Shown here piece by piece: positions 55,765 through 64,000 of a DNA stretch of 64,000 bases; the first letter of the stretch is position 1, and every line of letters begins with the position of its first letter. The notes below the pieces were generated by a model that was given only the letters and a program-made list of their open reading frames with translations, had not been told where the DNA came from and did not search any database. Position numbers and translations under genes: made by a program. Source of the DNA: Stereocaulon alpinum (taxonomy: Eukaryota; Ascomycota; Lecanoromycetes; Lecanorales; Stereocaulaceae); the NCBI GenBank assembly GCA_018257865.1, contig JAEUBA010000083.1:1-64000 (forward strand). The letters are read 5' to 3'.

Positions 55765-56255
55765 AGGGCCAGCTTACGCTCGTACCGTCTATCTACAGCA
55801 CGATTGAACAGATCTGCCCGTCCGGACTTGGGACAGGTCACTCGCGCCTGCAATTCACACGAATAGCATGACTCGACAGCCACTATGCCTTGCTGTATCG
55901 TCGTCTACGAGTCTTCCTCTTCTGGGAATGTCTCTTGAGCACAAAGTCCCACTCCCCGACATACATCCCCAAGGGTACCGAAGACAAAGGGCGCCTCATT
56001 CCTGCCGAAGAGAGTACATCCTCGGCGACCTTTGGTCTGCACTTCCTCCTCTTCGTCCCATACCTCTACGGAAACGATCACTAGGGACGTTTTAATGTCA
56101 CTCGCCGACTCCGAACAGCGCGATCATTCCACCTACACTCCATACGTGCCGTAAGTCTGTGGAAGAGGCTCTGGAAATACATCACCACTTGTGGTTCGGA
56201 ATTGGACGAACATCTCTGTCGACACTCTTTACATCCGCTTTTCATCTTAATCGTG
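55765..56255 (+). repeat. Dispersed repeat A, copy 2
   Basis: Partner of 9595-10170. It ends where the C-terminal sequence of DUF3435 copy 3 begins on the minus strand. Confidence 0.75.
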
Positions 56256-57200
56256 AGAGCTCGGTTCTTTTGGGAGACCCGGATCACCGTGGGATGTTGA
56301 CTGAGCTTCGCCCTCTGCTCCGACGACAGCTCAGTCGGTGCGCTCGCATCGGCCGTGAGGCTGGCAAGCCGGGCCACCTTTTGGACGACGTCGTTGGAGG
56401 GCCGCCCTAAATAGCAGGCCTCGGTATCAAATTGGACTTCTTCGTTGAGGTACCACGAAACTGTGCCGGGCTTGTGGTCAAAGATTTGATCTCGGACGGA
56501 AGCGGGAGCTTTGTCTGATGATATTCAATGAAGTCAGCGGTCGCATCATCTCCCTCAAAAAGTGCGAAGTCAAGGACAAAAGGGTCGACGTACGGTTTAC
56601 AACGTTCAGGAAGCCCCGTCGGAGCCCGTACTGGGTGAAAGCATGTTGGAAGCCCGCCTTTTCTCCGAGTCTCTTGAGGTAGCGGATCCACGTGCTGGCA
56701 CGCAGAGGCTCAGTCGGCGACGATCCAGCCTTACCCACGTCTTGTAATGGTTCTCGGAAGACCGGACGATCCAAGACGCGCCGCTTCCATTTCAACGTCA
56801 GGCTTTTCTTGCCTGGCGGTATCTTCACCCAAAACATATTCTGCACGTCTTTCGCCGACTCGGCTTCGAAGGCGTCATCGTCAACCGCAAGAGAGATGAG
56901 GTGATCGAGGAGGGAAAAGATTGGATCGTCATCTTCTTCATCGATGACTAACGTCTTTCTGGATGCGCACTGATTAGTGACTTACATTGTGTACGTCTTT
57001 CTTTTCGCGCGGATCGAAGTCTCGATCGGCCTTGTCGAGGATATGCATTCGGAGAACCCGCCAGTAGTTCTTTAGACTGGAAGCCGTCTTGATCCCTTTG
57101 TAGCGATCCAGCGTCCATTTCCAGAAGATCTTGAAATCCGGCACTTGTGCTTCCTGGAGGAAGGTTTCCGAGTCACGCTGGAGTTCGCGGCAGAACCTAG
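56250..57200 (-). pseudogene. DUF3435 (FluG-like) recombinase-type gene, copy 3, internally deleted
   Basis: Minus strand: PDFKIFWKWTLDRYKGIKTA, NYWRVLRMHILDKADRDFD, intron-like GTAAGTCACTAAT...CATCCAG, then TLVIDEEDDDPIFSLLDHL, VLDRPVFREPL, STWIRYLKRLGEKAGFQH, YGLRRGFLNVVN, intron, VRDQIFDHKPGTVSWYLNEE, FDTEACYLGRPSNDVVQKV. The same blocks occur in copy 1. The central exon carrying the first catalytic Arg block is missing: the sequence jumps from the first donor to a later acceptor. The C2H2 tail is absent and the gene runs into repeat A. Dead copy, but it keeps the segment (DQIFDH...WYLNEE) that copy 1 lost. Confidence 0.7.
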
Positions 57201-58405
57201 GTGGGGAATTCTTCAGTAACGGCAGTCATCGCAGGCTATGATGAAGGATGTCTTACCGGCTCCATTGATTCAATATCGATGCTGGGCTCTTCCTCGTGTT
57301 GTCTGCGGTCTTGGGACGGGTTCGGCCTTATGCTGCAAGCTTTTGACGCTGCTGAATGTAATAGCTCGGCGGTAATCTGCCGGTTTTACGCTGCCCACGG
57401 ACCATCCTGTTGTGATGTGGATTATTGTCAGCTGGCGTTATAAACACTTCTCAGGCATATCGCGCGCTCGCTTACCGGTCCGAGACCTTGCTGCTCATGC
57501 TCGGCGTATCCACCAATAACCGATTCCGGCTTGCTCTGTTCCTCCCAGTGTAGCCAGCCACATCCGCTAATTCCAATATTGTCTTTACTGGAATTCTACC
57601 TCCTATACTTGAGAGAATGGCACCGTTGGAATTGAGCAGGCCGAAAGATCTTGCTTGGACAAGACAGACATAGTGGAGTTCGAGCAGGGCTGCGGAGATC
57701 GAGCGTGGGACTTTGTCCGTAGAACGGTCACCCACATATGTTAACGAGGTTTAACCGTCACGAAGGTCATGCGTATCACCAGGAAGCAGGATATTTGGAA
57801 AGTTCCTGCGGCAGGTAAGCCCCAGTAGGCACAGAAGACCAACGTGATTTGCTCAACTGACTTATAGATAAGATCAAATGACTCTTCACCCTCGAGCGGT
57901 AACAGCAGATCCCCTACTTTGGCCGCCGCCTGTAATGCGACACGCCTTATAGAGCCTTGTGCCTTTTCAGTGGCGGACTGTACATTCGTTTTGGCAGTCT
58001 TGGTGACCTCTTCAGTCATAGCCACGCCGGACAGTTCAAAGAATGTGTCGAGAGCGGCAATAACGTCAGTGCCCGACCCAGTACCGATGGTAGCAAAACG
58101 GTGAACGCTGCCGAAGCTCCCTGACTGATATGCTCTGAAGGCATTGAGTGCAGCAGTGACTACCCAGTCTGCGTGAGGGTTGTCAATCTACTTATTCAAT
58201 GTTGTCAGTTATTGAGAGCTAACATTGTATAGCTGACACTGACGAGGAAAAGGCGAACATACCTTTAGGAGGTAGCTAAGGTTCGAGAGTCTCAAATCAA
58301 ACCTACGATCCACATGCGTTGGCGCGATACCGTAAAAAATTTCGAACTCGACATGGACTTTATTCGGATGATTGTGTAACTCCCTATTCTTTGCAGTCTC
58401 TACGC

Positions 58406-58433
58406 TGATTGATTGATTGATTGATTGATTTAT
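58406..58433. repeat. TGAT tetranucleotide repeat, 3' tail of the LINE
   Basis: About six TGAT units on plus (ATCA on the LINE strand), directly next to the target-site duplication. Confidence 0.85.
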
Positions 58434-59455
58434 ACGCCTATTCTAGTATTTATATATACTGATGAGGGTGTTCCTTTACATTATTAGAAAATCTAGGGGG
58501 CTATGGGCCCTCTAGACGCGAGAGAAACCTTTTTTAGAGTCGCCTCTTCTGGCTATAAAAACTCTCGCTTATCAGCTTACTTGCCTTCTGATTCCGCCCG
58601 TCCGACCTTGCCGCCAGGCTCTATTTCACCAGTAACTATGGTCTCCGTTGCCTTAATGGGCCCTACAACACTCCGGTAGCTCTGCTACCTTTGGCTTCGT
58701 CTTGCGCTTGGACTTCTTTGCCTTTAGGGGTTGTATTATCGGTTCCACTCCATCGGGGAGCCTGGACCTGGAGAGCTGTTCCTTAGCGAGTCGGTACTGC
58801 GTTAGGAATCCTGACCTAACCAGCCATCTCGCCGCTGCCCTTATGCCGGTGACACTTGTTAGCATAATCCGAAAATCGTGGGTCTCTGCCTCTTTAACGA
58901 GCTCTCCCCGAGTGTCGCTGAGTTCTGGGCAGTATAGGAGAATGTGCTTCGTGTCCTAGTTCCTCCAGCCGCAGCTGCATCGGGCACTGTGAATCCCGGG
59001 TACTTTTGCTTTATAGAAGAAGTGGTTGAACCCATTCTTACCGCTGCGGAGTTGGATCGCCATCGAGCTTTCCGCCTTCCTCAGTTTCAGATGGTAGTTA
59101 TACCTCTCTCCGAATAGCGGCTCCCTCTGTGCGGGTGTGCGAGAATGCTCCGGGGTGGCTTCTTGATATGTGTCCCACCGCTCGGTCCACTTCTTCTTCG
59201 CCCAGTTCCGTACCTTCTTAGCTAGGACACCTATATCCTGGTACTCCTCGACGTCCGTTTCCGGATTATGCCAGTGCTTCTTTTTCCTCTTCGCCGTTGC
59301 TGCCTGGTCCCAATCCTTCGCCTCGAGCTCCCGGAGGGCCCATTCCTCCTTTTCTAGTGCTGGGGTTAGGCGCATTGGGCGCGCCCTCCCTCTCTTTCCC
59401 CGCAGTCTCTTGCGGATTATACGGCTGCCTTCGATCGTTAAGGAGTGGACTCCCC
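58408..59455 (-). mobile_element. 5'-truncated Tad-like LINE, 3' end of ORF2, with 14-bp target-site duplication
   Basis: Minus strand encodes the C terminus of a Tad1/I-type LINE ORF2: SSMAIQLRSGKNGFNHFFYK, then the zinc knuckle CSCGW...H...C, with TAG at 58956-58958 between CGWRN and DTKHILLYCPEL, and a basic tail (KKSKRKTKPKV). The 3' end is a simple tail of ATCA units (58408-58433). The 14-bp sequence CAGTCTCTACGCTG flanks the element at 58394-58407 and 59456-59469, a textbook target-primed insertion. The target was the first exon of the methyltransferase gene. Confidence 0.85.
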
Positions 59456-59870
59456 CAGTCTCTACGCTGTCGGCTGCATTCGATACTTTAGCCGGAGAGA
59501 GGCTTCTCGCGGCTGTTGCCATTGGTGCCATCGTGAAAAGTATCAGATATGCAGGGCTTTGGTTCAGACAGTGATGACTCTGGACAAGTCGAAGATTGGT
59601 TACAGATAGGTATGAGAAAAATAGCGAGAAGATATGTACAATTATACCTCGTAATGTAGACCTGAAGGAAGTCCAAATTACGTTTCAGAGAAGGCCCCAA
59701 AACCACTTTTATTAGCTGCGAGCTGACTATCCAATTCTGCCCAACTTCAAAGCTCACCGCAAGTCTTTCTCCAAGAACGGCCTTCCTCATTCACACCCCA
59801 ATCCCTCTCATCCCTCCTATCCCATCCCCTCTATCGCTTCAACCCACGAAACCTCTCGTTTGCGCGGCTC

Positions 59871-60716
59871 TCACAACTCCCTAACCTCCATCGCTAATCT
59901 TTCAATAAGTGCGTCCAATTTTTCAACCGCTTTCCATAACGCGGCTACCTCCAGCTGTGTCTTCGTCGCTGTCTTGCATTCTGTCTTGGGCGCTGATTGT
60001 TTCTGCGAGTGCGGGACATGACGGGTGTCTGGGTTTGCGCTTGAGGTGGTGACTTTTGGGGATGGGGATGGGGATGGTGTGGACGTTTCGCTTGGTTGAG
60101 TGGTTGGTGGTGGTTTTGGCTTGCTGCTGCTGCTGCTGCTAGGAGTGGGTTCATCACCACCACCGCGTATACAGCTACTCATCCTATTCGCCAACCCGTC
60201 CAGCCCCTCTGTCTCAATCCCAAGAATCTGATTCGTATTTGGCACAATCTCCGTGTTAAAGAGCTCAATGAGTGCTTTCTTACTCTTAGCGCCATGAAAG
60301 GGTACGTGGTGCTTGGATAGTATACGCTTGAGGTTGTTGATTGGGAGGCACGTGGGTGGAAAGCCGGGGTATAGATAGTAGAGGTCTTGAGGGATAGTGC
60401 TAATCTCGACGTTATTCTCCTCCTTCATACCAACGTCTTCATCGTCACTATCCCTATTTCTCTCTTCGCCATTATCTTCACTCTTATTCTCATCTTCAGC
60501 TACAACAGTAGCTCCGGTTATCCTCAGAATCCTAGCGCGCTTATTGGCGATGTTCTCGTTGAAGAGATCAATCAAATCTGCCTTCCGCGTTGCGAAGTTT
60601 AGGGCGATGGAGTGTTTCGAGAGGATCTCTCTAAGGACATTAACGGTTAAGGTGGAGGGTGGAAACCCGGGGGCTAGATAGTAGAGGTTGGAGGGGGGAA
60701 AGGTAGGAGGGGCCAT
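59871..60716 (-). CDS. HeH/LEM-type (Src1/Heh-like) two-motif protein, 281 aa
   Basis: Two copies of the HeH motif known from the N terminus of Src1/Heh1/Heh2 inner-nuclear-membrane proteins: residues about 11-60 (YYLAPGFPPSTLTVNVLREI...ADLIDLFNENI) and about 113-160 (YYLYPGFPPTCLPINNLKRI...ALIELFNTEI). An acidic linker (DDEDVGMKEENN) lies between them. A Ser/Pro-rich low-complexity stretch and a short C-terminal helix (VAALWKAVEKLDALIERLAM) follow. No transmembrane segment or MSC domain is seen, so it is not a normal Heh2. It could be a soluble DNA- or chromatin-binding protein. Start ATG at 60714-60716; no intron needed. Confidence 0.75.
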   Translation of the reverse strand: MAPPTFPPSNLYYLAPGFPPSTLTVNVLREILSKHSIALNFATRKADLIDLFNENIANKRARILRITGATVVAEDENKSEDNGEERNRDSDDEDVGMKEENNVEISTIPQDLYYLYPGFPPTCLPINNLKRILSKHHVPFHGAKSKKALIELFNTEIVPNTNQILGIETEGLDGLANRMSSCIRGGGDEPTPSSSSSSKPKPPPTTQPSETSTPSPSPSPKVTTSSANPDTRHVPHSQKQSAPKTECKTATKTQLEVAALWKAVEKLDALIERLAMEVREL

Positions 60717-61437
60717 AATTAAGTTGTGGGGAAGATGTTTGCAGTGACAAGTAGATTTCGTAGCGCTGGAGGGTGTATCGGGTTCTGTGAGACTGGTGGG
60801 TTATCTGAACGGGAGGTGGTGTATATTTATGTTCGAATGGTGTGGGCTTGGGGAAACAACCCAGCATGTAGGATGTCCTATTCAATCGCTCGAACAGCTC
60901 CCATTGTCTGCACAAGGATATCAGTTCAAGCAGATCAGTCCCAAGAGCACTCTTTCCCTGGGCTTCATCCGCTACCTTATCCGCAAAGCTCGCTCCACGC
61001 AAGGATTGATCTCCCACGGGAAGTACCACCTCGTCCGGCTTCCCGCATGTCACCAACCCAAAAGGGTAAATCCAGATGGCTTCCAGAAAGCCTCTAGAAG
61101 GCGCGGGGAATATGCAGAATTTCGATACCGCTACGGGAACCCGCATTTGGCAGATCATGGCCGCAGAAACTCGTTATGCAGGCCTGTGCGCTTCGGAGGA
61201 GGTATCTTTCGGCGAGTAGTCCGCGCTGAAATGTGTTAAGAGTTTGGCATGATGGTAGTATAAGTGTCTAGGTGGTATGAGTCAAGATAAAGCAGACGCC
61301 TGCCACATTGATCGAGTGCATGAAATAGCAGGTACACACCATAACATCCGTACTCTACGGTACCTTGATAAGGCTCAAAGCCTTAACTACCCAGCTTTGC
61401 GACCCTCCATCCAGTCTTATATGATTAGACCCTCATA
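60717..61437. other. Intergenic, divergent promoter region
   Basis: Lies between the HeH gene (minus) and the Cys-rich gene (plus). Overlapping short frames have no domain. Confidence 0.35.
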
Positions 61438-63240
61438 ATGACCATGCTAACATACGGCTTCACGCCCCGCTGCCTCGCCACGAACCAAACTGGCATCCGC
61501 AAAGGCGAACAATGCAAACGCTATGCCAGCTGCGGGCAGTATAGCTGCTGGCAGCATCGCTGTAAAGATGAAGCCTGCAACAATAAGCCATTGCATTTAC
61601 ACCACGATATCCCCATCGTCGACAAGCGCAAACGCCAAAAGTACTACTTTACTCGCAGCCAGAAAGGTGTGGAGAAAGTAGGAAACAAGGCGCAGGAGCC
61701 GAAAGCGGCGGTTAGGGATTACAAAGCAAAGAATAATGCGCATGTTGCACAAGTTGTTGATATTGACAGCACCGCCGAGATCCAACCGCCACGTCTGAGA
61801 CAGAATCCAGGTCATAAATTGAGTTCCAAGGCAGCAGCGATCCATGATCAAGGGACCGTCCAGCACTCACGTATACTTTCGTACAAGCCGCGCGGAGGGA
61901 CTGATGTTATAAGAAGTAAGAGAAAGGAGCGAGGTCCAATAACAAAACATAGGCAAGATAGTAGAAAGTTTCGAGCATAAGATGATAACGATGATGATGA
62001 CGACGACGACAAAAGCATGAGTACATCTTGTCGATACAGGTGTTGTGATACGAGAAGTGTACCGAGGAGCTTTACTGAATCAGTTGCCGAAGAGGGGGAT
62101 CATTCACCGGGTGCAGGTACACGAAGTAACGGACAGGGCAAAGAGCCAATCTGGGACTCGTTTGCGGTTCCTGAGCTTCTCAGCGACTTACTTACTAATA
62201 GTTCCAATGGTCCGGCAACATATCCAGGTTCGCCATCGATCGCAAGCTCATTTCTGATAGGCCGTTCCTTCTCCGAGGAGATGGCTGATGCGTTGAGTGC
62301 GCATCCACCAGCGAGGGACGATGCATACAGTCACCCTAGCGTTTTGCAGCAGCCAGAAACCAAGGCTGCTGTAGCTGAGAATACTCAAATGGGATGCATA
62401 CCAGCCGAAATCGGCCAACCTGTGAATGAAGCAGATGGGGCGAGGCTTCAGCCAATGCCAACTGCTAGTCTGCAAGGCTCCTCTATGGAGACGGTATTGG
62501 CTGAGGCTCTGGCTAAGAATACTGAAGCGAGAGCTCGAGCCGATGAAAGAGGACTCCAACCAGGTCCATCGAATATACAGCAGGATTTCCCTATCAGTAC
62601 AGAAGCGGCTGATACTGCCTCTAGGAGTGTTAATGTAGGAGCTCGAGGCGCTGAGACTGGACGCCTACAAGATTGCTCAAATAGACAGCAAGTTCCTGAC
62701 TTGGAGATTGCCGCTGCTCTTGCGAGGAATGCTGAAGCAAGAATTGAAGCCGCTGCCAGAGGGATTCAGCTCGCGTCGCCATCCACATCGACACAGGAGG
62801 ACGTAGCAGTAGCGGCTGCTTCCGCAAGCCAGCAGCACGTGAGAGCCGAAGCTGCTGGGAAAAGGGTCCGTTTCCGAGAGCCGTTAACGTTGCGAGCGCA
62901 ACGATAGTGGCCAATGCGCCGATTAATCAGGACCAACATATAAGTGGACACGCAGCTACTGTTTGTTGTCGTTCTGAAAAAGGACTGGGTATCGACATAG
63001 GTGCATCACTAACGCGTGCAGGTAAGACGACGACCGACGCAACCTGAAAACGGACGCCAATGTTCGATTTGTGCTAGTGGCGAGACTCAGTGGCTACACG
63101 AGTCTTATAAATCCTGCCTACAGTCAGTGCGGAGGCTCTTAGAGATTCTTGGGAACAGGAATGGTCGTGGGGCTGAGGGCGACACCGAGTTGCTGGCAGA
63201 GTTGAAAAGGATGCTAGCGCGGCTTCAAAATCGTCGTTGA
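61438..63240 (+). CDS. Cys/His-rich N-terminal protein of unknown function, frame broken by one TAA
   Basis: The frame 61438-61977 starts MTMLTYGFTPRC and has a compact cluster of Cys and His (CLATNQTG, GEQCKRYASCGQYSCWQHRC, KDEACNN, HLHHD) that could bind zinc. TAA at 61978-61980 follows FRA. The same frame then continues with an Asp run and a long disordered, Ala/Glu-rich region to 62907, with two AxxxARA-like repeats (LAEALAKNTEARARADERGL and LARNAEARIEAAARGIQL). A last exon around 63016-63240 (CSICASGETQWLHESYKSCL) is plausible after an acceptor with CTAAC at 63008. A CAA to TAA change would explain the break. No family recognised. Confidence 0.45.
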
Positions 63241-63644
63241 TAATTCTCCTAGTAGCAGTTGTGATGAGCTATAGCTATAGAACATGGCAAGGCTGGTAGG
63301 AAAGGTGGATTTTCGGCTGGTAACCATCCTCTTACTGTCACTAAATCACGCGTGATTTCACCAGATCTTTGCTTGGAAGGAGAGTCATAAGACTAACAGA
63401 ATGACACTCATCGCGGTGTCCTTCAGATCTGCAAGTGCTTCAATAAGCCGTGTTCTATATCCGAGCTAAAATGAGTCGAACGTCAATCTTGGCGTTCAAC
63501 ATTCTAGAAGCTTCTAAACCTCTCGTCTTGGAGAGCCTGAGGAATCTCTCTCCCATTCCTGACGGCGTCGTTGATAGCACGCGTAATCCCCCCATCCTCC
63601 CTGCCAGTATCTTGTGAGGGTTCATTTTGTCAGATCGGATATGT
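63241..63644. other. Intergenic
   Basis: Nothing recognised. Confidence 0.35.
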
Positions 63645-63710
63645 TGAGGTGGTGAGGAAGTTGGACGTTGGAGCTGGTGAGGAAGTCGGACGTTGGAGCT
63701 GGTTGATGAG
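63645..63710. repeat. About 2.5 tandem 25-bp units
   Basis: GGTGAGGAAGTTGGACGTTG followed by GAGCT repeats with one base changed. Short minisatellite. Confidence 0.75.
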
Positions 63711-63839
63711 GGCGTGAGGATTCATATGAAAAGGTAGGGCGTTGGATTTGGTTGATTGGAATGATCCTGAAGGTGAGCGTTGGTCGAAGTGTATGAAGGA
63801 TGGAAGGTATGGAAGATGAGGTGATAGTAGGGAGGTGAG

Positions 63840-64000
63840 ATGAGATATAGCCACTTTGAGGTGGCACTCCGTTAGAACATAGCGAATCGTCTCTGCGCCT
63901 GCACCGGCAGAGAGCCTCCTATTTAAACCCAATATCATAAAGGAGGTGGTTGAGCCCTATCTTACCCGTCCGCAACTGGTTTAGGATTGAGCTTTGGACT
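63840..64000 (-). mobile_element. Second Tad-like LINE ORF2 remnant, cut by the window edge
   Basis: Minus strand from the edge reads SSILNQLRTGKIGLNHLLYD, then after a frame change a CRCGAGAETIRYVLTEC knuckle like the CSCGW...H...C block of the LINE at 58408. The element continues outside the window. Too short to date. Confidence 0.6.

Larger units (their letters stand above)
57472..59531 (-). pseudogene. Class I SAM-dependent methyltransferase gene split by a LINE insertion
   Basis: Outside the insertion at 58408-59455 the minus strand reads through. The start is MAPMATAARSLSPAKVSNAA, then SVET at the target site, then KNRELHNHPNKVHVEFEIFY on the other side, RRFDLRLSNLSYLL, a 70-nt-class intron (GTATGTTCG...AGTAG), HADWVVTAALNAF, and the SAM-binding loop FATIGTGSGTDVIAALDTFF. 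GDLLLPLEGEESFDLIY is followed by a disrupted stretch, then VPRSISAALLELHYVCLVQA and AILSSIGGRIP. After GYTG a frame break occurs before EEQSKPESVIGGYAEHEQQG. Originally a predicted small-molecule methyltransferase of a type I recall from secondary-metabolite settings; the substrate is unknown. Clearly non-functional now. Confidence 0.75.

Noticed and set aside
59170..59574. Plus-strand frame across the LINE/methyltransferase junction
   Set aside because: The minus strand carries the recognisable LINE and methyltransferase sequence, and the plus frame has no domain.
1..64000. CRISPR array, bacterial operon or phage content
   Set aside because: No spaced direct repeats of that kind, no ribosome-binding-site pattern, and introns throughout: the DNA is eukaryotic.

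Overview
The window reads as nuclear DNA of a filamentous ascomycete (Pezizomycotina). Genes carry short spliceosomal introns of about 45-65 nt with GT...AG ends and CTAAC-type branch sites. The gene content (DUF3435/FluG-like recombinases with C2H2 tails, NACHT and NB-ARC NLRs with near-identical repeats, Tad-like LINEs, a pogo-like transposase) is typical of accessory or subtelomeric-like fungal regions. I cannot name the species. Intact genes are few and pseudogenes, dispersed repeats and gene-poor gaps are many.

Layout. 1-9.1 kb: a broken DUF3435 gene (1873-4395), a 103-aa MADS-box-like gene (5263-5623), a tandem array of ten 17-bp units (5909-6078) and a divergent, apparently lidless mitochondrial-type Hsp70 on the minus strand (7224-9071). 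9.6-14.5 kb: a dispersed repeat, a damaged sirtuin, and a Gfd2-like DEDDh exonuclease. 16.9-38.1 kb: three NLR genes. These are NACHT-ankyrin-ZZ (16921-21111, +), HeLo-like-NACHT-WD40 (24194-27489, -) and alpha/beta-hydrolase-NB-ARC-TPR (34430-38071, +), with a coiled-coil gene, a broken unknown gene and a dynamin-like remnant between them. 38.8-47.2 kb is a graveyard: a second MADS-like copy, a DUF3435 gene with C2H2 tail, APH-kinase, casein-kinase-I and thaumatin-like fragments, and two copies of a possible nuclease-like repeat. 48.2-52.1 kb: a fourth, intact NLR (NACHT_N-NACHT-WD40). 53.4-55.1 kb: an intact pogo-like DDE transposase. 55.5-64 kb: dispersed repeats, a third DUF3435 remnant, a methyltransferase gene split by a LINE fragment with a 14-bp target-site duplication, a HeH/LEM-type protein, a Cys-rich gene, and the tail of another LINE at the edge.

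Two themes link the region. First, it is an NLR island: four NLRs with different effector and sensor modules lie within 36 kb, and each sensor is an array of near-identical repeats (99-bp ANK, 126-bp WD40, 126-bp TPR) of the kind known to diversify in fungal allorecognition and immunity. Second, many otherwise clean reading frames carry one or a few stop codons that a single C-to-T change from a Gln or Arg codon would produce. This fits repeat-induced point mutation (RIP) or ordinary decay. The fourth NLR and the pogo transposase are unaffected, so they look younger or are still selected.

Gene models with introns were built by eye from splice signals and reading-frame continuity. Family names come from recognised motifs, not from a search.
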